The notes below the pieces were generated by a model that did no database searches, had not been told where the DNA came from, and saw only the letters and a list, made by a program, of their open reading frames with translations. Below are positions 58,102 through 64,000 of a stretch of 64,000 nucleotides of DNA, one piece after another; position 1 is the stretch's first letter; the number at the start of each line of letters is the position of its first letter. The translations under genes and the position numbers were made by a program. The stretch spans positions 62,001-126,000 of the forward strand of contig JACKKN010000010.1 of the NCBI GenBank assembly GCA_024236415.1. The letters are read 5' to 3'. The DNA is from Hyphomicrobiales bacterium (GTDB taxonomy: Bacteria > Pseudomonadota > Alphaproteobacteria > Rhodospirillales > JACKKN01).

Positions 58102-58881
58102 ATGCGCCTGCGCCAGATCGCCATCGTCGTCGCCGACCTGGAGCCGGCGGTCGGCCTGTTCGAGGACGTGTTCGGACTGCACGTCTGCCACCGCGACCCG
58201 GTGGTGGCCAAGTGGGGGCTGGCGAACGCCCTGCTGCCCCTGGGCCACGACTTCGTCGAGGTCCTGGCGCCGACCCGGCCCGACACCACGGCGACCCGGT
58301 ACCTGGCGCGGCGCGGGGGCGACGGCGGGTACATGGTGATCCTGCAGTGCGCCGACGGGCTGGCCCTGCGCCGCCGCCTGTCCGGCGCCGGCGTGCGGGT
58401 CGTCCACACCGCGGACCGCGGTCCCTACCACTGCACCCAGTACCACCCGGCGGACGTGGGCGGCACCCTGCTGGAGGTCGATTCCATGGACGGCGTCGCC
58501 GACCACCTGGCGCCCGAGGCGGCCTGGGCCCCGGCGGGCAACGCCTGGCTGCCGCGGGTGGACACCCGGGTCGCACACCGCATCGCCGGCGTCGCCATCC
58601 AGTCCGCCGACCCTGCCGCCATGGCCGAGACCTGGTCGCGCGTCCTGGACCGGCCGCTGCGGGCGGACGGCGCCGGCGCGCAACACCTGACCCTCGACGA
58701 CGGCGCACAAATCCGGTTCGTCCCGGCGGCCGACGGGCGCGGCGACGGGTTCAGCGAACTGGACGTCGTCGCCGACGTCGACGCGGTCCTGGCCGCGGCG
58801 CGGGCGCGGGGGCTGCCCGTCGCCGGCCGCCAGGTCTCCCTCTGCGGCCTGCGGGTCAACCTGCGGCCGGGCCAGGCGTGA
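58102..58881 (+). CDS. VOC (glyoxalase/dioxygenase superfamily) protein
   Basis: A 259-residue protein with two VOC modules: RLRQIAIVVADLEPAVGLFEDVFGLHVCHRDP at the N-terminus and HRIAGVAIQSADPAAMAETWSRVLDRPL from about residue 157. Family members are metal-dependent dioxygenases, epimerases or lyases. It is co-transcribed with an enoyl-CoA hydratase under likely MarR control. No exact reaction can be assigned. Confidence 0.85.
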   Translation: MRLRQIAIVVADLEPAVGLFEDVFGLHVCHRDPVVAKWGLANALLPLGHDFVEVLAPTRPDTTATRYLARRGGDGGYMVILQCADGLALRRRLSGAGVRVVHTADRGPYHCTQYHPADVGGTLLEVDSMDGVADHLAPEAAWAPAGNAWLPRVDTRVAHRIAGVAIQSADPAAMAETWSRVLDRPLRADGAGAQHLTLDDGAQIRFVPAADGRGDGFSELDVVADVDAVLAAARARGLPVAGRQVSLCGLRVNLRPGQA

Positions 58882-58974
58882 GGTGGCCGGGGCGCCGGCT
58901 GTTCCTTGGCGACCGTCAAGGGATGCACGTACCTTCGAAAGCCGGAGGGTCCCGCCCGCCCGCCCCACGACGCC

Positions 58975-59121
58975 GTCGTTCCCGCGAAAGCGGGAACCCA
59001 TTCCGTCGCCATGGCGGTCAGGGGTAACGGATCGGATCGGCAGCAGGGCCCGATGCTTGTCCGCACCTGCCGGTTGACCGAAAACGACGGCGGAATGGAT
59101 ACCCGCCTGCGCGGGGATGAC
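58975..59121. repeat. Inverted pair of REP-like palindromic repeats
   Basis: Two 30-bp units in opposite orientation: left 58975-59004 (GTCGTTCCCGCGAAAGCGGG then AACCCATTCC) and right 59092-59121, whose complement reads GTCATCCCCGCGCAGGCGGG then TATCCATTCC. Each has an internal hairpin CCCGC-loop-GCGGG. This is the intergenic palindromic repeat type common in proteobacteria, arranged like a BIME. The 87 bases between show no gene. Confidence 0.78.
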
Positions 59122-59303
59122 GCCCGCATTGGCGGATTCCCGGAACTGATTTCCGGCATTCCGGCCGGCCGGCGGAAGAGGATTCAGGCCCCCTGGCCGA
59201 GTCGGAATATTTTACAAAAAGTCGAAAATGAGCGCGCCGTGCGCCCATGAAATTCGTCCAGAGCGTGCGGGAATTCTCAACTTTTCATTGAGCTGGTTGC
59301 ATT

Positions 59304-59319
59304 TGGCGCAGGATTTGCT
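59304..59319 (+). promoter_or_regulatory. Sigma54 (-24/-12) promoter for the PEP-CTERM gene
   Basis: TGGCGCAGGATTTGCT has GG (59305-59306) and GC (59317-59318) 12 bases apart, matching the RpoN consensus. Predicted start near 59330. PEP-CTERM genes are known to be controlled by the PrsK/PrsR sigma54 system in several bacteria. Confidence 0.75.
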
Positions 59320-59361
59320 TAAGCGGACCGATAGACTTTTTTTTGTTTGTGCGGGGATTTC

Positions 59362-59991
59362 TTGTCGAAGAAGTTTCTTGCCGGCCTGCTGGGATTGGCG
59401 TTGTTGGCGGTGTCGGGAACGGCGAGCGCGGGCGTGATCGCGAGCTTTGGGAATACCTACAGCTGGGCCCTCCTCAGCGGCCATGCCCCTCCCTACTCGT
59501 ACCAATGGGGCTTCGGCACCTATCTTGGTGGCCTCGTGGGCCCCACTCTGTTTTCGGAAGTTCTGACGGGCGACGGCACCTACGAATCGAATTCCGGCAC
59601 GGATTTCGACCTTGCCGTCGCGCGGTTCACCAATGGAAACAATGATTCCTTCGGTGCCTTCATGTCGGCGGGCAGGAGCGCCGCGAACATCGCAAAGGAA
59701 TCGGTCTGGTTTTACGGCGATCCTACCGGCACCGGAAACATCGATCTTGCGGGGGCCACGATCACGAAGATCACTTTGACCATTGCGAATTTCGACGATG
59801 AGTTCTTTGTGGGCGACGGCACGTCAGGGGGCCAGTCCTTCGACTGGGAGATCAAGTTTTACTCGGAATCCACCGGCGCCTCGGGATCGTCGGGTGTCCC
59901 CGAACCTGCCACCCTCGGCCTGTTCGGCATCGGCCTCGCCGGACTTGGCTTGATCCGCCGCCGGCGTCACAAGGCACCGGTATCTGAATAG
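59362..59991 (+). CDS. PEP-CTERM sorting-domain protein
   Basis: A 209-residue secreted protein. It has a signal peptide KKFLAGLLGLALLAVSGTASA, a beta-rich mature domain with many Gly, Ser, Thr and Asp, and the C-terminal sorting tail VPEPATLGLFGIGLAGLGLIRRRR. Such tails are processed by exosortase (EpsH/XrtA type) and link to exopolysaccharide export. The start TTG 59362 is preferred because GGGGA lies 6 bases upstream and the signal peptide starts there; GTG 59347 is an alternative. Composition is clearly less GC-rich than the neighbours. No exosortase gene is in the window. Confidence 0.9.
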   Translation: MSKKFLAGLLGLALLAVSGTASAGVIASFGNTYSWALLSGHAPPYSYQWGFGTYLGGLVGPTLFSEVLTGDGTYESNSGTDFDLAVARFTNGNNDSFGAFMSAGRSAANIAKESVWFYGDPTGTGNIDLAGATITKITLTIANFDDEFFVGDGTSGGQSFDWEIKFYSESTGASGSSGVPEPATLGLFGIGLAGLGLIRRRRHKAPVSE

Positions 59992-59997
59992 CCGCAG

Positions 59998-60627
59998 TCA
60001 CCGACCCGCGCAGTTCTCCCACCCGTCCAGGTCGCGCCGCGCGCTGGCATAGAAGCGGATCAGCAGGCGGCGCGGCAGGAAGCGCCGGTTGATGCGCCGG
60101 GTCTCGGCGAAGGGCACCAGCGGATCGGGGCCGCGCGCCGAATCCCGGAACAGCATCGCCGTGGTCAGGAAGTCGAGCCAGGTCGCCTGCACGGTGGTGG
60201 TCGCGAAGCGCCAGCGCAGGCTGACCCGCCGGACGGTGCCGTCCGGGTGCCGCTGGACGCAGATCCCGCCGGCCGGGCCATAGGCCGCCTCCAGGGCCGA
60301 CAGCACCGAGTCATAGCCGCCGGGGGTCGCCCTGGCCGCGCGCCGCTCCAACAGCACCTGGCGCAGGCGCCCGTCGGCCTTGTCCATCTGGAAGAAGGCG
60401 GTGAAGCGCAGCCCGGCGACATCCACGTCGAACAGCGCGTGGTCGGCGTAGGCGCCGCCGAAGTCCCAGCGCCCCGGCAGGGCCCGCAGGTCGGCGCCGA
60501 AGACGCGCTCCAGGTCCGCCGCCGCCATGCCCCAACGCGCGCCGCGCCAGCCGGCCAGGTCGTCGGGCGCCGCCCGCGCCCCGGCGGCCAGCAGCACGCA
60601 TACCGTCGCCAGGTTGATCAGGCGCAT
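59998..60627 (-). CDS. Secreted protein of unknown function
   Basis: A 209-residue product. Signal peptide MRLINLATVCVLLAAGARA, then DDLAGWRGARWGMAAADLERVFGADL, a pattern seen in uncharacterised periplasmic proteins in which WG-containing repeats form a small alpha/beta unit. YDSVLSALEAAYGPAG continues it. I do not recognise a named family. It ends 6 bases from the convergent PEP-CTERM stop. No strong ribosome-binding site before ATG 60627. Confidence 0.65.
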   Translation of the reverse strand: MRLINLATVCVLLAAGARAAPDDLAGWRGARWGMAAADLERVFGADLRALPGRWDFGGAYADHALFDVDVAGLRFTAFFQMDKADGRLRQVLLERRAARATPGGYDSVLSALEAAYGPAGGICVQRHPDGTVRRVSLRWRFATTTVQATWLDFLTTAMLFRDSARGPDPLVPFAETRRINRRFLPRRLLIRFYASARRDLDGWENCAGR

Positions 60628-60726
60628 GGTCGGCGGCAGGTGACGCCCGCCCGGCGACGGTCTCGGAGCAACGGCAGCCATCAGACCGCGAATCTTACCA
60701 GAGGCGGACCGGAAAGGGACGGCCGG

Positions 60727-60755
60727 AAACAAGAAGGGCCGCCCGAAGGCGGCCC
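60727..60755 (-). terminator. Terminator after rpsI
   Basis: On the minus strand GGGCCGCC-TTCG-GGCGGCCC (60736-60755) is followed by TTCTTGTTT. The stable UUCG-loop hairpin 25 bases beyond the rpsI stop ends the rplM-rpsI transcript. Confidence 0.85.
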
Positions 60756-60780
60756 CCTGTGAAATCCGTGGATCGGCGCG

Positions 60781-61278
60781 TCAGCGCTTGGAGAACTGGA
60801 AGCTGCGGCGGGCCTTGCGGCGGCCGTACTTCTTGCGCTCGACGACGCGGGAGTCGCGGGTCAGGAAGCCCTGCTTCTTGAGCACGCCGCGCAGGCCCGG
60901 CTCGAAGTAGGTCAGGGCCCGGCTGATGCCGTGCTTGACCGCACCCGCTTGGCCCGACAGGCCGCCGCCGGTGACGGTGGCGTAAACGTCGAACTGGCCC
61001 TCGCGGTTCGAGACCTGGAACGGCTGGTTGATGATCATGCGCAGCACCGGGCGGGCGAAGTAGACCTCCTGGTCGCGGCCGTTGATGGTGAACTTGCCGG
61101 TGCCCGGCTTGATCCACACGCGGGCGACGGCGTTCTTGCGCTTGCCGGTGGCGTAGGAGCGGCCCAGGGCATCCTTCTTGGGCTCGGCCGGGGCGTCGTC
61201 GGCGGCCCCCGGGGCCCCCGCCGGAACGGTGCCGGTCAGCTCGCCCAGATCCTCGAGCGTTTTGGTTTCCTCGGCCAT
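60781..61278 (-). CDS. rpsI: 30S ribosomal protein S9
   Basis: A 165-residue protein. The S9 core SYATGKRKNAVARVWIKPGTGKFTINGR...FDVYATVTGGGLSGQAGAVKHGISRAL runs to the basic tail RKARRSFQFSKR, whose terminal Lys-Arg reaches tRNA in the P site. An acidic N-terminal extension of about 38 residues is typical of alphaproteobacterial S9. It follows rplM by 3 bases, the conserved order. Confidence 0.98.
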   Translation of the reverse strand: MAEETKTLEDLGELTGTVPAGAPGAADDAPAEPKKDALGRSYATGKRKNAVARVWIKPGTGKFTINGRDQEVYFARPVLRMIINQPFQVSNREGQFDVYATVTGGGLSGQAGAVKHGISRALTYFEPGLRGVLKKQGFLTRDSRVVERKKYGRRKARRSFQFSKR

Positions 61279-61281
61279 GCC

Positions 61282-61746
61282 TTAGGCGCTCCTCTTGTTC
61301 TTCGGGTTCATGGCGGCCACGTCCAGCACCTCGGGCTGCTGCGCCTCGTGCGGGTGGTCGGGGCCGGCGTAGACATGCAGCTTGCGCATCTGCTGGCGGC
61401 CCAGGGGCGAGCGGCTGATCATGCGCTCGACGGCCTTGATCACCACCCGCTCGGGGTGCTTGCCGTCCAGCACCGCCTCGGCGGTGCGGCTCTTGATGCC
61501 GCCGGGATAGCCGGTATGCCAGTAGTAGTGCTTGTTCTCGCGCTTGCGCCCGGTGAGCTTCACCTTCTCCGCGTTGACGACGATGATGTTGTCGCCGCAG
61601 TCGATGTGAGGGGTGAAGATGGCCTTATGCTTTCCGCGCAGGCGCATGGCGATGATGGTGGCCATGCGGCCCAGGACCAGGTCCTCGGCGTCGATGACGT
61701 ACCACTTGCGCTCCACCTCCGACGGTTTCGCCGAATAGGTCTTCAT
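61282..61746 (-). CDS. rplM: 50S ribosomal protein L13
   Basis: A 154-residue protein: KTYSAKPSEVERKWYVIDAEDLVLGRMATIIAMRLRGKHK, HYYWHTGYPGGIKSRT, ERVVIKAVERMISRSPLGRQQMRKLHVYAGPDHPHEAQQPE. Standard length for the family. First gene of the rplM-rpsI operon, 65 bases downstream of a good sigma70 promoter. L13 is an early assembly protein of the large subunit and may autoregulate the operon. Confidence 0.98.
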   Translation of the reverse strand: MKTYSAKPSEVERKWYVIDAEDLVLGRMATIIAMRLRGKHKAIFTPHIDCGDNIIVVNAEKVKLTGRKRENKHYYWHTGYPGGIKSRTAEAVLDGKHPERVVIKAVERMISRSPLGRQQMRKLHVYAGPDHPHEAQQPEVLDVAAMNPKNKRSA

Positions 61747-61810
61747 GTCGTTTCCAGATCCGTCCGTTGGTCAACGGTCCGCGCGCGGCGCGCGGCGGGC
61801 CAAGGCGCGG

Positions 61811-61839
61811 TGAATAGGGCCTGGGGCGGCCGGTGTCAA
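61811..61839 (-). promoter_or_regulatory. Sigma70 promoter of rplM-rpsI
   Basis: On the minus strand TTGACA (61834-61839), 17 bases, TATTCA (61811-61816). Predicted start near 61804, leader about 58 bases. Confidence 0.78.
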
Positions 61840-62035
61840 CGGGAAAAAGCGCCAAATTACAATGAACTTACCCCTACGGTATTATATTACCGCAGTGTAG
61901 CCTCCTGATCCGCCGCGGCTTTTTCCCGGTGCGGCCGGCGGCAATTGCGGCGTCCTTCCCTGTGGCCGTGGTCCGGTGGCGGTGTTATGGTGCCTCCCAC
62001 CGCGCGGTGCAACCATGGAGGGGAAGCAGGGAAGC

Positions 62036-62512
62036 ATGCCGGCCATCGTCTGGACCAACGACCTGAACATCGGCGTCCCGCCGATCGACACCGACCACAA
62101 GCTGCTGGTCAGCCTGATCAACCAGCTCGACGACGCCATTTCGGGCGGCGAGGGGCGCGAGACCGTGGGCAGCGTCATCAACGCCCTGCTGGACTACACG
62201 GAATACCACTTCGCCCGCGAGGAAAGCCTGATGGAGGCCGCCGGCTATCCGGACCTGGAGTCCCACCGGCGCCACCACGAGCAGCTGACCGCGCGGGTGG
62301 GCGCCATCCGCGACCGTTTCGTGGCCGACAAGGACTCCCTGGCCGACGCCGAGGTGCTGGAGTTCATGCGCACCTGGCTGACCAGCCACATCCTGGGCGA
62401 GGACAAGAAGTACATGCCCTACATGGTCGGCAAGCTGGAGGACCTGGAGCGGGTCGACCGCCAGTTCACGGAATCCCTGGTCATGAGCGACGACGGCGTG
62501 CGGTTCGAATAG
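62036..62512 (+). CDS. Bacteriohemerythrin
   Basis: A 158-residue hemerythrin. Start IVWTNDLNIGVPPIDTDHKLLVSLINQLDDA, iron ligands in EYHFAREESLMEAAGYPDLESHRRHHEQL and SHILGEDKKYMPYM. The C-terminal tail after the last helix is longer than that of the copy at 4972-5367. ATG 62036 starts the conserved strand; GGGAAG precedes it, and ATG 62015 would add seven residues. O2 binding or sensing role. It stands alone, divergent from rplM. Confidence 0.92.
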   Translation: MPAIVWTNDLNIGVPPIDTDHKLLVSLINQLDDAISGGEGRETVGSVINALLDYTEYHFAREESLMEAAGYPDLESHRRHHEQLTARVGAIRDRFVADKDSLADAEVLEFMRTWLTSHILGEDKKYMPYMVGKLEDLERVDRQFTESLVMSDDGVRFE

Positions 62513-62596
62513 CCGCGCCCCGCGCCCCGACCCGCCAACCCCACGAAAACCGGCGCTCCTGGCCCGATTGCGGCTTCTTTTCATGCAATCTTCACA

Positions 62597-62614
62597 AATG
62601 TAACCGTTTACATT
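62597..62614. promoter_or_regulatory. LacI-type operator
   Basis: AATGTAACCGTTTACATT is an 18-bp CG-centred palindrome with one mismatched pair, as typical for LacI/GalR regulators. It lies 53 bases before the lacI-family start, consistent with autoregulation. Confidence 0.65.
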
Positions 62615-62666
62615 AAACTTCATCCCATAATCTGGCCCACGAAGGCCGGAAGTTCGGGAGGAGACC

Positions 62667-63731
62667 ATGGCAGCGACGATCCGGGATGTCGCCAAGCGCG
62701 CGGGGGTTTCCGTGGCCACGGTGTCGCGCCTGGTCAACGACACCGGCCGGGTCCGCGACGAGACCGCCGAGCGCGTGCGCGCCGCCATCGCCGACCTGGG
62801 CTTCCGCCCCAACGCCGTCGGCCGCAGCCTGTCGACGGCCCATACCCGGTCGCTGGGCATCGTCATCCCCTCTCTTTCCAACCCGGTGTTCGCCGACGCC
62901 GTCGCCGGCATCAACGCCGAGGCCCGGGCCGCCGGCTACACCCTGATGTTCACCTCCACCGACTACGCGCCGGAGGAGGAACTGCGCACGGTCAGCGCCC
63001 TGCTGGAATACCGGGTCGACGGCCTGATCCTGACCGTGGCCGACCCGGCGGACAACCCGGTGCTGGACCTGCTGCAGGCCGCCGGCGTGCCCTACGTGCT
63101 GATCTACAACCAGCCCTGCCCGCGCAACCACCCCACGGTCACGGTCGACAACGTGGCCGCCGGGCGCGAGGTGGCCCTGGCCCTGGCCGCCCTGGGCCAC
63201 CGGCGCCTGGGCATGGTGTCGGGCACCTTCACGGCGTCGGACCGCGCCGCCGCGCGGCGCGACGGCTTCCTGGCCGGCTGCGCCGAGGCCGGCCTGCCGG
63301 CGCCGCGGGTGCTGGAAGTGGATTTCGTGACCCCGCACCTGGACCGGGTGCTGGCGCCGGTCTACGGCGACCGGGCGGCGGCACCGACGGCGCTGTTCTG
63401 CTCCAACGACCTGCTCGCCATCTCGGTCATCGGCGCCCTGGGGCGCCTGGGCCTGAAGGTGCCGGGCGACGTTTCCGTCATCGGGTTCGACGGCATCGCC
63501 GTCGGCACCCACCTGCATCCCACCCTGGCCACGGTCATCCAGCCGTCGCACGGAATGGGACGGGCGGCCACCCGGCAGTTGCTGGACCGCCTGGCCGGCG
63601 AGGATCGTCCCGCCACGGAGATCCTGCCCCATACCCTTCGCCTTGGAGAATCGGCGGGACCAGCCGCCAAGCCAAGCCCCGCCGACCTCCAGAACCCCCA
63701 CCAACCGATCCAGAGGAGATCCCCGTCATGA
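62667..63731 (+). CDS. LacI/GalR-family transcriptional regulator
   Basis: A 354-residue repressor. HTH TIRDVAKRAGVSVATVSRLVND, hinge FRPNAVGRSLSTAHTRSLGIVIP, and a periplasmic-binding-protein-like effector domain (SNPVFADAVAGINAEARAAGYTLMFTSTDY, VTVDNVAAGREVALALAALGHRRLGMV, APTALFCSNDLLAISVIGAL, VSVIGFDGIAVGTHLHPTLATVIQP). It overlaps the next gene by four bases (ATGA), so it is co-transcribed with an ABC uptake system that it probably controls. The ligand is unknown. Confidence 0.93.
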   Translation: MAATIRDVAKRAGVSVATVSRLVNDTGRVRDETAERVRAAIADLGFRPNAVGRSLSTAHTRSLGIVIPSLSNPVFADAVAGINAEARAAGYTLMFTSTDYAPEEELRTVSALLEYRVDGLILTVADPADNPVLDLLQAAGVPYVLIYNQPCPRNHPTVTVDNVAAGREVALALAALGHRRLGMVSGTFTASDRAAARRDGFLAGCAEAGLPAPRVLEVDFVTPHLDRVLAPVYGDRAAAPTALFCSNDLLAISVIGALGRLGLKVPGDVSVIGFDGIAVGTHLHPTLATVIQPSHGMGRAATRQLLDRLAGEDRPATEILPHTLRLGESAGPAAKPSPADLQNPHQPIQRRSPS

Positions 63732-64000
63732 TTGGAAAGGTCCTGAAATCACTGGCCTTCGGCTCCGCCCTAATGGTTAGCGCAGGCATCGGCGCGGCGC
63801 AAGCCGCCGACGCCATCTGCTACAACTGTCCGCCCCAGTGGGCCGACTGGGCGAGCCAGTTGAAGTCCATCAAGCAGCACCTGGGCTACGACATCCCCCA
63901 CGACAACAAGAACTCGGGCCAGACCCTGTCGCAGCTGCTGGCCGAGAAGGACAGCCCGGTCGCCGACGTGGCCTACTACGGCGTCTCCTTCGGCATCCAG
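63728..64000 (+). CDS. ABC transporter extracellular solute-binding protein (5' part)
   Basis: The first 91 residues are visible before the right edge. Signal peptide MIGKVLKSLAFGSALMVSAG, cleavage near AQA|AD, then ICYNCPPQWADWASQLKSIKQHLGYDIPHDNKNSGQTLSQLLAEKDSPVADVAYYGVSFG, the start of a family 1 (PotD / Fe3+ / thiamine-like) binding protein. GAGGAG is 8 bases before ATG 63728. Permease and ATPase genes would follow outside the window. The class cannot be narrowed. Confidence 0.82.
   Translation, partial: MIGKVLKSLAFGSALMVSAGIGAAQAADAICYNCPPQWADWASQLKSIKQHLGYDIPHDNKNSGQTLSQLLAEKDSPVADVAYYGVSFGIQ

Larger units (their letters stand above)
58882..59361. other. 480-base intergenic region before the PEP-CTERM gene
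   Basis: It holds the REP-like pair (58975-59121) and the sigma54 promoter (59304-59319). From about 59190 the composition turns AT-richer than the surrounding DNA. No coding sequence or RNA gene is recognised. Confidence 0.6.

Noticed and set aside
59018..59248. Minus-strand frame across the REP-like pair
   Set aside because: It is composed largely of the palindromic repeats and has no coding signature.
61860..61910. Inverted repeat CGGTA-n6-TACCG near 61879 as a terminator or operator
   Set aside because: The arms are only five bases and there is no adjacent gene end or regulator; chance is likely.

Overview
The window is very GC-rich DNA with dense, short-spaced operons. It looks like an alphaproteobacterial chromosome, probably of the Rhodospirillales type. 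Reasons: TRAP dicarboxylate-type transporters, CoA-thioester aromatic catabolism, bacteriohemerythrins, an rplM-rpsI pair with an N-terminally extended S9, and a dissimilatory APS reductase gene (aprB) at the left edge. Genus cannot be fixed from the sequence. No rRNA, tRNA, CRISPR array, insertion sequence or phage gene was seen.

Left part (1-8.3 kb): partial aprB with a clear sigma70 promoter; a MazG-type pyrophosphohydrolase; a cobalamin riboswitch controlling a solitary CbiM-like protein; a secreted nuclease; fliN between two small paralogous genes; a SoxW-like periplasmic thioredoxin; and a minus-strand TRAP operon (dctP-dctQ-dctM) that continues into a bacteriohemerythrin and a MarR repressor. 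From 8.5 to 13.3 kb runs the divergent homogentisate-type operon (short HmgA-like dioxygenase, fumarylacetoacetase family, maleylacetoacetate isomerase, FAD monooxygenase, DUF2783). The two divergent promoters carry the same operator-like element in their -35/-10 spacers, so TRAP import and ring cleavage are probably co-regulated. A RibB-like protein with an altered catalytic loop follows.

Middle (14-33.7 kb): a very large AsmA/DUF748 envelope protein is divergent from the most unusual gene of the window, a membrane-anchored double AAA+ Clp-like ATPase fused to a release-factor-2-like C-terminus that lacks both the GGQ and SPF motifs. Next is a hydantoin/dihydropyrimidine operon: GntR regulator, divergent cyclic amidohydrolase, TRAP dctPQM, amidase, and a hydantoin-racemase homologue without either catalytic cysteine. 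It is followed by a CDF metal transporter, a PaaK-like ligase, an enoyl-CoA hydratase and a TTC38-like TPR protein. Then a sigma54 promoter drives a small secreted or membrane peptide ending at a strong terminator.

Right part (33.7-64 kb): a 2-aminobenzoyl-CoA (anthranilate) type cluster (bifunctional monooxygenase/reductase, CoA ligase, acyl-CoA dehydrogenase, hydratase, MarR, SDR, with divergent RidA and thioesterase). After that come two PilZ proteins, a nitronate monooxygenase, a TPR-esterase and a pyruvyl-transferase-like protein. An IclR-controlled operon (acyl-CoA dehydrogenase, CaiB/BaiF CoA-transferase, MaoC hydratase, CitE lyase) matches the logic of itaconate/C5-dicarboxylate degradation. 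A YchJ/SEC-C gene has its 3' end duplicated on the far side of an Lnt/nitrilase-like gene, which points to an insertion. Further right lie a MarR-controlled hydratase and VOC pair, an inverted REP-like pair, a PEP-CTERM protein with a sigma54 promoter, rplM-rpsI, a second bacteriohemerythrin, and a LacI regulator followed by the start of an ABC solute-binding protein. Overall this is a metabolically versatile heterotroph specialised in importing and degrading organic acids, aromatics and cyclic amides, with sulfur oxidation or reduction capacity.
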